A stretch of 64,000 bases of DNA. Origin: an uncultured Acidaminococcus sp. (GTDB lineage Bacteria; Bacillota; Negativicutes; Acidaminococcales; Acidaminococcaceae). The stretch covers positions 31,930 through 95,929 of the forward strand of contig OMYF01000001.1 in assembly GCA_900315205.1 (NCBI GenBank), given 5' to 3'. The notes under the pieces are model-generated. The model searched no databases and was not told where the DNA came from. It saw nothing but the letters and a program-made list of their open reading frames with translations. Positions 1 through 8,270 of the stretch are shown here, one piece after another (positions within the stretch are counted from its first letter, which is position 1; every line of letters starts with the position of its first letter). Made by a program: the position numbers and the translations under genes.

Positions 1-190
1 GGCATCAGGGTGTCTGGCGGCGGGAGCTTATCTGATACAGAGGGGACATCCGGGCTTTTGATGCATGGCTGCCTGCGGCAGCAGCATCTGCCATATATTT
101 CCGGTCTGTTTTGTGTTTTGACAGCACTGCCTGTCTGCCGGGATCCCTGCAGGATTTCCGGCCTTGAAAATCATGTGGGAGGGATTTGAA

Positions 191-1681
191 ATGGAGGAAA
201 ACAACGAAAAAAAAGGAAATACCGCAGCTTTGGCAGAAGATCCTGTCTTTCGGCATTTCCTGGGAATCTGCCGGATCCCGCATCCTTCTTTTAAGGAAAA
301 GGCATTGAGTGATGCAATCCTTGCCTGGGCGGAAGCACGCGGGATTCCCTGCCGGCAGGACAAGTTCCATAACCTGTACCTCCGGAAAAAAGCTTCTCCG
401 GGACGGGAACAGGAGCCGGGCTTCCTGCTGCAGGCCCATCTTGATATGGTATGCCAGAAGGCACCCCATGTGACGCACGATTTTGACAAAGATCCGATCC
501 GGACTGTCCAGGAGGGGGATCTGGTCACGACGGGCGGAAAGACGACCCTGGGCGCTGACGACGGGATCGGGGTGGCCCTTGCCATGGCGCTCCTGGAGGC
601 GGATGACCTGTCCCATCCTGAGCTGGAGGTGCTTTTTACGACGGCTGAAGAAGATGACTTCAGCGGTGCGCTCAATGCCGATATCGGCTGGTTCCATTCC
701 AGGCGCGTCATCAATCTGGACAATGCCACGGAGACGCATGCGACGACGGGCAGTGCCGGCGGCTGCTGCGTCCGCAGCGAACGTCCCGTAACCTTTGCAG
801 CAAAGACGGAAGACCTGTGCTTCATGCACTGCCGTGTGGGCGGCATGCTGGGCGGACACTCCGGCGAGGATATCCATCGCGGCCGGGGCAGTGCCATCAT
901 GCTTCTGAGCCGGCTGCTGCAGGCGGCGGGGACCCGGATACCGCTGCAGCTTGCCCGCCTGAGCGGCGGGAATTTCCGGATCGCGATTGCCCGCGACGCC
1001 GAGGCTGTCGTCGCTTTCCCCCGTTCAGAGGAGGAACGGTTCCTTGCTCTCTGGCAAAAGACGGGCCAGGAGTTGCGCGAAGAGTATGGCAGCGTCAATC
1101 CGGAGCTCTTTATGACGGCGGAGAAAATCGAAAAGCTGCAGGAACCGGAAAAAGTGCTGTGTCCTTCCGAGACCGGGGAAATCCTGCAGTTCCTGTTCCT
1201 TCTGCCCCAGGGCATCCAGGAAATGAACGGCAAGGTACCCGGTATCGTACTGACTTCCATCAATGTGGGTGAACTTTATCTTGATACGAAAAAAGGACGG
1301 TTCGCAACGGTTGCGGAAGTCCGCTCGGCTATTGCCTCCCAGCGGGATGCGGTGGCTGAGAAAGTGAAGCTTCTGGGCCGGCGCTTCGGTATGGAAACCG
1401 GCATTTCCTGCGTTTATCCCGGATGGCGTGACAACCCGGATTCACCGCTTACAGCCCTGCTCCAGGAACGCTATCAGGCACTCTTTGGCAGACCGCTCGA
1501 AGCTACCCCCGTCCACGTGGGACTCGAATGCGGGTTCTTCCTGGCAAAACGGCCGGAACTCGACTGCATTTCCATCGGGCCCGATGCGGGGAACCTCCAT
1601 TCTCCTCAGGAATATGTCAGCATTGCATCGACGCGCCGTATGTATCGTTTCCTGCGGGAGCTGCTTTCTTTCCGGAACTGA
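191..1681 (+). CDS. pepD: Aminoacyl-histidine dipeptidase (PepD, M20 family)
   Basis: Cytosolic metallo-dipeptidase that cleaves dipeptides such as Xaa-His; it probably feeds amino-acid catabolism. The 496-residue length is normal for PepD. Metal-binding motifs are visible: LLQAHLDMV near residue 80, TLGADDGIGVA near 118-128 and TTAEEDDFSGA near 149-159. I chose the ATG at 191 because GGGAGGGA sits six bases upstream; in-frame TTG (164) and ATG (173) starts lie before it without such a site. No operon partner precedes it in the window. Its end converges on hydG with a perfect palindrome between them. Family call is firm; substrate specificity is inferred. Confidence 0.93.
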   Translation: MEENNEKKGNTAALAEDPVFRHFLGICRIPHPSFKEKALSDAILAWAEARGIPCRQDKFHNLYLRKKASPGREQEPGFLLQAHLDMVCQKAPHVTHDFDKDPIRTVQEGDLVTTGGKTTLGADDGIGVALAMALLEADDLSHPELEVLFTTAEEDDFSGALNADIGWFHSRRVINLDNATETHATTGSAGGCCVRSERPVTFAAKTEDLCFMHCRVGGMLGGHSGEDIHRGRGSAIMLLSRLLQAAGTRIPLQLARLSGGNFRIAIARDAEAVVAFPRSEEERFLALWQKTGQELREEYGSVNPELFMTAEKIEKLQEPEKVLCPSETGEILQFLFLLPQGIQEMNGKVPGIVLTSINVGELYLDTKKGRFATVAEVRSAIASQRDAVAEKVKLLGRRFGMETGISCVYPGWRDNPDSPLTALLQERYQALFGRPLEATPVHVGLECGFFLAKRPELDCISIGPDAGNLHSPQEYVSIASTRRMYRFLRELLSFRN

Positions 1682-1688
1682 TCGTTTC

Positions 1689-1734
1689 TATACAAATTGC
1701 CCCCGGACCGGCCGGTCCGGGGGCAATTTGTATA
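1689..1734. terminator. Perfect 46-bp palindrome, bidirectional terminator
   Basis: All 23 base pairs match with no unpaired loop base, centred between 1711 and 1712. AT-rich outer arms (TATACAAATT) flank a GC core (GCCCCCGGACC). It sits exactly between the convergent ends of pepD and hydG, so the outer A/T arms supply a U-tract in either direction. Confidence 0.9.
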
Positions 1735-1754
1735 AAGCGGGGGAGCTTCGGACT

Positions 1755-3176
1755 TCAGAAACGGAAATCTCTCTCGCCCTGATCGATTTTCTGCAGATAC
1801 GTCTCACAGGTCCTGCGGGCAGCCGGATTCGGGATGTGCTGCAGTTCACGCCGGATCGCTTCCATGCCCTTTTTACGCGTATCCTCGGAAGCATAATCAT
1901 CCAGGTACTCGCGCAGTGTGAGCAGGGCATTGGGCTGGCAGCAGTTGGAAATCTGACCGGTTTTGGCAAGGCTCATGAAACGGTCGCCCGTCCTTCCTGC
2001 GCGGTAGCATGCCGTGCAGAAACTGGGGATGTATCCGTCAGTCAGGAGCCAGTTGACGACCTGATCCAGAGTCCGGTTGTCATTGACTTCAAACTGGGAT
2101 GAGTCTTCTTTTTCTTCTTCGGCATAACCGCCGACACTTGTACGGGAAGCTCCGCTGATCTGGGAAACGCCGACTTCCAGCACGGCTTTCCGGGTCGCTG
2201 CGGATTCCCGGGTAGAAATGATGATGCCCGTATAGGGCACTGTGATCCGCAGGATGGCCGTGATTTTCTTGAAACGGTCATCGGAGATCGCATCCGGGAA
2301 GGACTGGACGGAGATATCGTCCGCCGGGCGGATACGGGGAACGCTGATCGTATGCGGCCCTACGCCAAACATTGCTTCCAGGTGCTCCTTGTGCATCAGC
2401 AGGCCTGCAAAGTCGTAGCGGTGCATGTTCAGACCGAAGAGGACGCCGACGCCCACATCATCGATCCCGCCCTGCATGGCCCGGTCCATAGCCTCCGTAT
2501 GGTAAGCGTAATCGTGTTTGGGTCCCGTAGGATGGAGTGTTTCGTAATTTTTGCGGTGATATGTTTCCTGAAAGAGGATGTACGTGCCGATGCCGGCTTC
2601 TTTAAGCCTGCGGTAATTCTCCACGGTCGTGGCGGCGATGTTCACATTTACCCTTCGGATGGCACCGTTTTTGTGTTTGATGCTGTAAATGGTGTGGATG
2701 CTCTCCAGGATATATTCGATCGGATTGTGCTGCGGATCTTCCCCGGCTTCCAGGGCCAGCCGTTTATGTCCCATATCCTGCAGGGCGATGGTTTCTCTGC
2801 GGATTTCATCCTGGGTCAGCTTTTTGCGGGCAATGTGCTTGTTCTTCATATGGTAGGGGCAGTAGACGCAGCCGTTGACACAGTAATTGGAAAGATACAG
2901 GGGTGCAAAAAGGACGATGCGCTGGCCGTAGATCTTATCCTTGATTTCCCGGGCCAGGGCGTAGATCCCTTCCAGGATGGCCGGATCTTCGCAGGCAAGG
3001 AGAACGGAAGCTTCCCGGTGGGTGAGTCCCTGCAGGGTGCGGGCTTTGTCGAGGAGCTGCCGGCAGTAGGTCAGGTCGCTGCTGTGTTTGTCCGCAAAGG
3101 CCAGCGTATCCAGGATTTCCTGATGGTTGATGAATTCATCTGCTTTGGGTGATGCCGGATTGTACGGTATTTTCAT
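1755..3176 (-). CDS. hydG: [FeFe] hydrogenase H-cluster radical SAM maturase HydG
   Basis: Radical SAM tyrosine lyase that splits tyrosine to p-cresol and makes the CO and CN ligands of the [FeFe]-hydrogenase H-cluster. The 473 residues match the family length. The radical SAM cluster motif CVNGCVYC (CX3CX2C) is near residues 100-107. The C-terminal motif CTACYRAGRTGDRFM followed by a later Cys in SNCCQP binds the auxiliary cluster carrying the dangler iron. The ATG at 3176 has AGGGAGG just upstream; the reading frame continues open beyond it but encodes Pro/Arg-rich sequence unlike HydG. HydE, HydF and the hydrogenase are not in this window. A possible structured leader precedes the gene. 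Confidence 0.95.
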   Translation of the reverse strand: MKIPYNPASPKADEFINHQEILDTLAFADKHSSDLTYCRQLLDKARTLQGLTHREASVLLACEDPAILEGIYALAREIKDKIYGQRIVLFAPLYLSNYCVNGCVYCPYHMKNKHIARKKLTQDEIRRETIALQDMGHKRLALEAGEDPQHNPIEYILESIHTIYSIKHKNGAIRRVNVNIAATTVENYRRLKEAGIGTYILFQETYHRKNYETLHPTGPKHDYAYHTEAMDRAMQGGIDDVGVGVLFGLNMHRYDFAGLLMHKEHLEAMFGVGPHTISVPRIRPADDISVQSFPDAISDDRFKKITAILRITVPYTGIIISTRESAATRKAVLEVGVSQISGASRTSVGGYAEEEKEDSSQFEVNDNRTLDQVVNWLLTDGYIPSFCTACYRAGRTGDRFMSLAKTGQISNCCQPNALLTLREYLDDYASEDTRKKGMEAIRRELQHIPNPAARRTCETYLQKIDQGERDFRF

Positions 3177-3221
3177 TTTTCCTCCCTTTTGCTCCCCGGA
3201 ATTGGATAATTGTGGATAAAA

Positions 3222-3390
3222 GAAAGGAGCCGCTGCCAGAGGGCAGGGCTCCCGTTTTCGCTTGTGACGACAGGGGTGGGACAAGACAGGATGTGTGCTG
3301 CTTGCGGGCACATTTCCTGCTGTTTCTCTTGTCTTTTTCCGTCTATACAGCCTTAGTACTCGGTACGCCTTGTACGCAGGGAGCAGAACT
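3222..3390 (-). ncRNA. Candidate structured RNA or attenuator leader upstream of hydG
   Basis: Transcription from the promoter at 3397-3426 would give about 170 nt before a terminator-like hairpin. By eye the RNA folds as a long rod: GACGG (3340-3336) with CUGUC, GACAAGA (3332-3326) with UCUUGUC, and AGGAAAUGUGC with GCACACAUCCU around a 9-nt loop. The end is a hairpin GGAGCC-CTGCC / GGCAG-GGCTCC (3226-3252) followed by TTTCTTTT. GCTCCC near the 5' end can pair with GGGAGC of the terminator arm, an antiterminator arrangement. The length is 6S-RNA-like, but I recognise no Rfam family. It could also be the acetyltransferase terminator plus spacer. Only about 50 bases separate the hairpin from hydG. 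Confidence 0.45.
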
Positions 3391-3396
3391 GATGGT

Positions 3397-3426
3397 ATTA
3401 TACACGCTGGAAAGAGGAAAAGGCAA
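3397..3426 (-). promoter_or_regulatory. Sigma-A-type promoter for hydG leader
   Basis: On the minus strand, TTGCCT (3426-3421), an 18-base spacer and a perfect TATAAT (3402-3397). It lies between the acetyltransferase stop and hydG, about 220 bases before the hydG start. Confidence 0.6.
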
Positions 3427-3478
3427 GTTCCTGCAGCGGAAAAGGCGCATCGGCTTTTTGCATATCCTCTGTCCAGGA

Positions 3479-4105
3479 TCATTTTGTCAGATTTTCCAGC
3501 CGTCCCTGCTGCAGATCCTTGATATGGGCAGCCAGTTTCTCTTTCGGCCAGTCCCACCAGGCAAGAGCTTCCAGCTTCCTGCAGATTTCCCGGGGAAACC
3601 GCATACGCAGCAGTTTTGCAGGCACACCGCCGACAACTGCATAGGGCGGGACATCCTTTGTCACGACGGCCCGCGCGCCGATGACGGCGCCGTTCCCGAT
3701 GGTCACGCCCTGGAGGATGACGGCCTCATAGCCGATCCACACGTCGTTGCCGAGGACGATATCCCCTTTATTGTCCCATGAATCCCGGATTGCTTCCGGA
3801 TCGAGGCCCCATTCTTCCGCAAAGATGGGAAAGGGATACGTGGCCAGGGAACCCATGGCATGATTGGCTGCTGTAAAGACGAACCGGGCTCCGCAGGCAA
3901 TGGAACAGAATTTGCCCATGACAAGTTTTTCCTGGTTGAGGGAAGGATAGTGGTACAGGACATTGTTTTTTTCAAATTCCCGGGGGTCGCGGACAAAGTC
4001 GTTATAGATGGTATAATCCCCGATGACAAGGCTCGGATCCCTGACGACATTCTTCAGATAGACCGTTTCTTTATCCCAGGAACACGGATACACATTCTCC
4101 TTCAT
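3479..4105 (-). CDS. CatB/Vat-type hexapeptide O-acetyltransferase
   Basis: Trimeric left-handed beta-helix acetyltransferase of the xenobiotic (XAT) group, which transfers acetyl from acetyl-CoA to hydroxyl acceptors. 208 residues, normal for the family. Visible features: [20 protein letters not shown], in which the final His matches the catalytic His of the family, and hexapeptide repeats [36 protein letters not shown] lies about ten bases before the ATG. It is the third gene of a tight minus-strand operon after a nitroreductase and ltaE, 14 bases from ltaE. Many chromosomal members are not resistance genes; the substrate is unknown. Confidence 0.85.
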   Translation of the reverse strand: MKENVYPCSWDKETVYLKNVVRDPSLVIGDYTIYNDFVRDPREFEKNNVLYHYPSLNQEKLVMGKFCSIACGARFVFTAANHAMGSLATYPFPIFAEEWGLDPEAIRDSWDNKGDIVLGNDVWIGYEAVILQGVTIGNGAVIGARAVVTKDVPPYAVVGGVPAKLLRMRFPREICRKLEALAWWDWPKEKLAAHIKDLQQGRLENLTK

Positions 4106-4119
4106 CGGAACCGGCCTCC

Positions 4120-5148
4120 CTACAGGAGTGCAATCAGGGCGTCCACGTCTTCTTCCCGCGTGGACCAGCTGACGACGAAACGGATCACGGTATGGCCGGC
4201 ATATGCTTTCTCCCAGTCTTCAAAAGCGACTTTTTCATGCAGGGACTGGACCTCATTGTCGGGCAGCACAATGAACTGCTGATTAGTCGGTGAATCGAGA
4301 TGGAAGCGGCAGCCTTTGGCAGCCAGCCCTTTTTTCAGTCTGTGAGCCAGTTCGATCCCGTGGCCGCCCAGCTTCACATAGAGGTCATCCGTAAAAAGCT
4401 CATCGAACTGCTCCGCTGTGACAAACCCTTTGGCGAGCATGGCGCCATGCTGTTTGGCATGGGTCGGGAAGAAGGCGGGCATCCCCTTCGGGAACACGAT
4501 GGCTTCTCCAAAAAGGGCACCGAGCTTCGTCCCGCCGATATAGAACACGTCGGCCAGACGGCCCAGATCCTGCAGGGTGATTTCGTTTTCCGGTGCGGCC
4601 AGCGCATAGCCCAGACGGGCCCCATCCACGAAGAGGACCAGCCGGTAGGTATCGCAGACAGCCCGGAGGTCCTGCAGTTCCTGGAGCGTATACAGGCTGC
4701 CGTATTCCGTTGGATGGGAAATATAGACCATGCCGGGCTGGACCATGTGGTCACAGCTGCTGCCGGCATAGAAAGCCTTCAGGTATTCACGGAGTGCTCC
4801 GGCAGTGAGCTTATCCACTTCGCCCGGCACGGGCAGGACCTTGTGCCCCGTTGCTTCGATGGCGCCTGCTTCATGGCAGGTCACATGGCCCGTTTCGGCG
4901 GACACGACGCCTTCATAGGACTTCAGATAGGCAGAGATGACGATGGCGTTCGTCTGGGTCCCGCCTTCGGCAAAATACACATCTCCGCCGGGAGTCCCGG
5001 TCCGGGCGAGGATTTTGGCGGCTGCAGCTGCTGTGATTTCGTCAGTGCCATAGCCGGAACGGGAGTTCATATTCTCTTTTTCCAGCCGTTTCAGGATCTG
5101 CGGGGCACAGCCGCAGTTATAATCGTTTTCAAAGAATAATTTTGTCAT
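4120..5148 (-). CDS. ltaE: Low-specificity L-threonine aldolase (PLP)
   Basis: Pyridoxal-phosphate enzyme that splits L-threonine or allo-threonine to glycine and acetaldehyde. 342 residues, fold type I. Recognisable blocks: the GGTQTN PLP-phosphate region, [25 protein letters not shown] (matched as [12 protein letters not shown], pyridine-N Asp) and the Schiff-base lysine in GGTKLGA. Starts only seven bases after the nitroreductase stop, so the two are probably co-transcribed. The ribosome site is weak (AAGAGA), consistent with coupling. Some relatives are annotated only as beta-eliminating lyases; aldolase is the best reading. Confidence 0.88.
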   Translation of the reverse strand: MTKLFFENDYNCGCAPQILKRLEKENMNSRSGYGTDEITAAAAAKILARTGTPGGDVYFAEGGTQTNAIVISAYLKSYEGVVSAETGHVTCHEAGAIEATGHKVLPVPGEVDKLTAGALREYLKAFYAGSSCDHMVQPGMVYISHPTEYGSLYTLQELQDLRAVCDTYRLVLFVDGARLGYALAAPENEITLQDLGRLADVFYIGGTKLGALFGEAIVFPKGMPAFFPTHAKQHGAMLAKGFVTAEQFDELFTDDLYVKLGGHGIELAHRLKKGLAAKGCRFHLDSPTNQQFIVLPDNEVQSLHEKVAFEDWEKAYAGHTVIRFVVSWSTREEDVDALIALL

Positions 5149-5155
5149 GAGTCTC

Positions 5156-5689
5156 TTACGCTTTCCCTTCCAGATAGAATACGCGGTTTTTGGCCCGCGG
5201 TGCTGCCTTGGGTGTTTCAGCGGGGTATCCTACGATACAGTGGCCCACACCCGTATACTCCTCTTTGATGCCGAGCTGACGGAGCAGATCCTGCCATTCA
5301 GGCATTTCGAACTCTTCGCGTGCCCGGTGGATCCAGCAGCTGCCCAGTCCCAGAGCATGGGCAGCGAGCATGAGGTTGCCCAGGACAAGGCTGCCGTCGC
5401 AGGTCCCGGTCGGTACATCGCGCCGGGTCAGGACGATCAGCACGGCGGGGGCGCCGTAGAAAGGATCAAAAGATTTATCCCAGCCGCCGATCCGGCAGTT
5501 GGCTTCGGACAGTTTCCTGATCAGTGCCGGATCCGTGACGGCAAGGATCAGTGTCGCCTGCCGGCCCTTGCCGTTGGCAGCATAGAGACCGGCCTCGATG
5601 ATCTGGTCGAGGATTTCCCGGGGCACAGGTTTCTTTTGGTATTTTCGCACGCTGCGGCGGTCCAGCATGGCTTGTATAACGGGATTCAT
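5156..5689 (-). CDS. Nitroreductase-family flavoprotein
   Basis: 177-residue FMN-dependent NAD(P)H oxidoreductase of the nitroreductase fold. The start MLDRRSVRKYQKKPVP is the typical FMN-phosphate-binding RRSVRxF/Y block, and LAAHALGLGSCWIHR near residues 110-125 is the usual second signature. GGAG lies nine bases before the ATG. First gene of the nitroreductase-ltaE-acetyltransferase operon. The physiological substrate cannot be read from sequence. Confidence 0.88.
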   Translation of the reverse strand: MNPVIQAMLDRRSVRKYQKKPVPREILDQIIEAGLYAANGKGRQATLILAVTDPALIRKLSEANCRIGGWDKSFDPFYGAPAVLIVLTRRDVPTGTCDGSLVLGNLMLAAHALGLGSCWIHRAREEFEMPEWQDLLRQLGIKEEYTGVGHCIVGYPAETPKAAPRAKNRVFYLEGKA

Positions 5690-5724
5690 TCCAATCAGCT
5701 CCTGATATTTGCAATTTTTCCATA

Positions 5725-5759
5725 GGTATAGGATACTTATAGAGTACTCATACTATACC
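5725..5759. promoter_or_regulatory. AT-rich inverted repeat upstream of nitroreductase operon
   Basis: GGTATAG (5725-5731) and CTATACC (5753-5759) form a perfect 7-bp inverted repeat 35 bases across, with an inner palindrome GAGTACTC. On the minus strand it contains TATAGT and TATAAG, so it could be a promoter overlapped by an operator. It is about 36 bases before the nitroreductase start. No regulator gene adjoins it. Confidence 0.4.
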
Positions 5760-5920
5760 ATGATTCCAGTGCGTATTCCAACAGGATACAGAAAAACAGC
5801 GGCAGACGCAGTGGAATGTGCGGAATGGACGTTCCGCAGCGATGTTGTCCCCGGGATGTCTGAAAGGAGGGAAGGGCGGACTTTTTATGCGGCAGACCGC
5901 CGCATGGCCGCCTTGCGATA

Positions 5921-6796
5921 ATGAGACTTTTGAAAACCATTCTTTTTGTCCTGGCCGCGCTGATGCTGTCAGGATCCCCGGCCCGGGCTGCCCGGGCGGA
6001 TACGGACAGAGCCGCCGTGGTGGACGCTTTTGTCAAACTGCACACAGCGCCCCGTGTCCAGATGACCGGGAAGGGCCGTTTCCACTCGTCCCTGTTCAAC
6101 TGTACGCTGCAGTTCCGGGAACAGTATGCCCGGGACCCGGAGTATGCATGTGCCATCGAATTGTCCCTGGACGGCAGGGAAACCGGAGGCAGGGTGATCA
6201 AACCGCAGAAAACGCGGGAATTCCTGGCCGGCTCGGGGCCCGTCCTGTACCGCTACCGAAAGGTCAATGACCACCCCTGGTCCCGGGAAAGGGTGGAACG
6301 GGCAGATCCGGAAGAGGAGGATAAGATCCGTGCTGATTACGCCGGCCGGATCCTTGAAGTCATCCCGATTGCGTCGGATGAAAAAGAAGAGACTCTGGCT
6401 GCGATGACGGCCGTCGTGGCAGAAGCCGAATCTGATGATCTGCCGGGAAATGCCCGCAGACGGCAGATCGGTGAAAGCCTTTATATCCTGACGCTTGACA
6501 AGGCGACAGGCCGGCCGCTCCGGCTGATGTGGGATTATTCTCCGCTGATGCAGGAAATCATGAAACAGCAGCTTTCTCCCGGGAGCGGATCCGGAGAAGT
6601 CCCGGACCGGCAGGTCCTGGAAACGGATGCTTTCATCCATTCCATATCCATGCTCTGTACTGTCGATTTTGCTTATGACAGCAATACTGTCATCACTGTA
6701 CCCGGAGAGGCCCTGCTTGCCCCGGAAAAAGAGGCGGAGACACCTTTCCTCAATCCTTTCGGGATGCATGAGGGATCCGTCCTGCAAAGTTTATGA
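5921..6796 (+). CDS. Secreted protein of unknown function, paralogue of next gene
   Basis: 291 residues beginning MRLLKTILFVLAALMLSGSPARA, a clear signal peptide with an Ala-x-Ala cleavage site near residue 23. The mature part has no motif I recognise. Its plan matches the next gene: N-terminal VVDAFVKLHT with FNC/FxGKG-like strands, a late 'LTLDKATGRPLRLMWDYS' strand, and a C-terminal VDFAYD...ITVPGEA. This suggests a beta-rich lipid- or ligand-binding fold of the LolA/LppX kind (inference). The start is odd: no good ribosome site lies before ATG 5921. A strong GGAGG at 5865 instead serves an ATG at 5887 in another frame, so coupling or an upstream sequence error is possible. Confidence 0.7.
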   Translation: MRLLKTILFVLAALMLSGSPARAARADTDRAAVVDAFVKLHTAPRVQMTGKGRFHSSLFNCTLQFREQYARDPEYACAIELSLDGRETGGRVIKPQKTREFLAGSGPVLYRYRKVNDHPWSRERVERADPEEEDKIRADYAGRILEVIPIASDEKEETLAAMTAVVAEAESDDLPGNARRRQIGESLYILTLDKATGRPLRLMWDYSPLMQEIMKQQLSPGSGSGEVPDRQVLETDAFIHSISMLCTVDFAYDSNTVITVPGEALLAPEKEAETPFLNPFGMHEGSVLQSL

Positions 6797-6814
6797 GGGA
6801 TGGAGAAGGCAAAT

Positions 6815-6837
6815 CCGGCAGTCCTGCCGGGTTTCTT
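6815..6837 (+). terminator. Intrinsic terminator after secreted protein gene
   Basis: CCGGCAG (6815-6821), TC loop, CTGCCGG (6824-6830), then GTTTCTT. It separates the two paralogous secreted-protein genes. Confidence 0.7.
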
Positions 6838-6915
6838 CCTGCAGGATGGTCCCTTGACTTTTTAAGGATTTGGGCTGATGATTACAATCATGAAGGATAA
6901 AGGAGGGCTGTATCC

Positions 6916-7863
6916 ATGATGCATTTTTCTCGCAAAATTGTGGGCAGCATAATGACTGCTTTCTGTCTTTTTTCTGCACCGGTGCTGGCAGCACCCCGGT
7001 CGGCCGCGGTTTCCAGGATCACCAGTGCTGTGGATGCTTTTGAAAATGTCAAAAACTATCAGTTTGACGGCAAAGTCGATTTTTCAAGTATCCTTGCAAA
7101 CGGAGTACTATCCTTCAAGGGAGAGGGAACCCAGAAACCGGAGAGCCGGATAAAGCTGTCCGGCAGCGTCTCTGTCAGCAGCCTGCCGGGGAGTATCACG
7201 AAAGAAATTCCCTTCCAGGTCTATGCGACGCAGGATGATAAAAATGACACCGTATATATCAGGAAAAACAATGAGGCCTGGGGCAAATACGTTTCTCCCC
7301 ATGAACCGGGCACGGATCCGGCCAAAAAAGCAGAGATGCTGGTGAAGGCGATCCAGTCCCCCCATATCCTGTCCAGGGAGGGTGCCAGTGAAGTCATCCT
7401 CTTCCGTCTGGATCCGAATGTGATCGATGCTTACACAAAAAAGGCAGCGGCAGGCAGCACGAAAGCACAGGGAGCGGACCGCGGCTTCACGAAAGAAGAG
7501 GAAAAGATCATAAACGGGGCTCTCTATGAACAGGACTTCATGCTGACAGTCAATGCAAAGAGCAAACTGCCCACCCGTTATGAAATGGACCTCTCGAATC
7601 TGGTGCAGAAGACCGGCTCCATCCTGCTGGACCGTTTTTCCAAAGAGAAGGGACTGGACGATTCACAGAAGAAGATGGCTTCCCAGCTGCTGCAGACAGT
7701 CAGGATGAACATGGCCGTCAACCTGAGCTATCACAAAGGCAAGGAAATCATCCTGCCCGATGAAGTGAAAAAGGCCGCGGAGATCAAGGAACCGTCTCCG
7801 GTCGATCTGGCCGGTGCTGTTTCTGCGGAACCGGATGCGGAAGAAACGCAGGGAGCAGTCTGA
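6916..7863 (+). CDS. Secreted protein of unknown function, paralogue of previous gene
   Basis: 315 residues with a signal peptide MMHFSRKIVGSIMTAFCLF ending in APVLA-AP near residue 26. Mature sequence: ITSAVDAFENVKNYQFDGKVDF, a long beta-rich middle, then LTVNAKSKLPTRYEMDLSN and VNLSYHKGKEIILPDEVKKA, ending in an acidic tail. The last two blocks align by eye with the preceding gene, in the same order and spacing. The pattern resembles periplasmic LolA/LppX-like or DUF6612-like carriers, but I would not name it. AAAGGAGGG nine bases before the ATG supports the start (6916 or 6919). A strong terminator follows. Confidence 0.8.
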   Translation: MMHFSRKIVGSIMTAFCLFSAPVLAAPRSAAVSRITSAVDAFENVKNYQFDGKVDFSSILANGVLSFKGEGTQKPESRIKLSGSVSVSSLPGSITKEIPFQVYATQDDKNDTVYIRKNNEAWGKYVSPHEPGTDPAKKAEMLVKAIQSPHILSREGASEVILFRLDPNVIDAYTKKAAAGSTKAQGADRGFTKEEEKIINGALYEQDFMLTVNAKSKLPTRYEMDLSNLVQKTGSILLDRFSKEKGLDDSQKKMASQLLQTVRMNMAVNLSYHKGKEIILPDEVKKAAEIKEPSPVDLAGAVSAEPDAEETQGAV

Positions 7864-7887
7864 CCATACGGAATTTTGGGGAAAAGT

Positions 7888-7933
7888 CCGCTGGGCGCGT
7901 GGATTTCTCACGCGGCAGCGGCTTTTGTATTTT
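7888..7933 (+). terminator. Intrinsic terminator
   Basis: CCGCTG...CGCGTG (from 7888) pairs with CACGCG...CAGCGG (to 7921) with one small bulge, then CTTTTGTATTTT. Confidence 0.8.
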
Positions 7934-8112
7934 GCGGCAGAAGAGCGGCGGCCGGGTGGAAATCCGGAGGACAATCCGTCATGGCGGGAGCAGCGCAGCC
8001 AGAGCGTCCGGATTTTCTGCAGTACTGGCATTGCCGGCCGCAGGAACAGTCCGGGATGCCTTTCCTTTGTAAAAAAAACGGTAAATCTTTCTGCACCGCC
8101 GCAATCTCCCCG
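7934..8112. other. Non-coding spacer, nothing recognised
   Basis: Between the terminator above and the macrodomain promoter. Possible open frames here are Cys/Trp/Pro-rich without a ribosome site, and I do not call a gene. Confidence 0.5.
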
Positions 8113-8141
8113 TTGTCCGAATCCGGTCCATGGTATATGAT
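8113..8141 (+). promoter_or_regulatory. Sigma-A-type promoter of macrodomain gene
   Basis: TTGTCC (8113-8118), 17-base spacer, TATGAT (8136-8141), about 130 bases before the start codon. Confidence 0.65.
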
Positions 8142-8270
8142 AACAACGTATGAATATAGTTCGCTGCATTTTCTCAGGCGCGGGACGGGAGACGGGGGAA
8201 CAGCCTGCCGGTATGGCGCTGATATGTTTCCCTTCCCGGCGTTTTCTGAAGTCCCTGAAAGGAGAATTAT

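Noticed and set aside
3270..3285. Plus-strand GGGTGGGAC resembling a T-box core
   Set aside because: The following bases do not match, and no plus-strand gene lies downstream for it to control.
5818..6270. 150-codon frame overlapping the first secreted protein
   Set aside because: Pro/Cys/Arg-rich composition; the overlapping frame has a clean signal peptide. The GGAGG before it is noted as an oddity instead.
6854..6888. TTGACT and TACAAT before the second secreted protein as a promoter
   Set aside because: The spacer is 23 bases, too long for a sigma-A promoter; the true elements are unclear.
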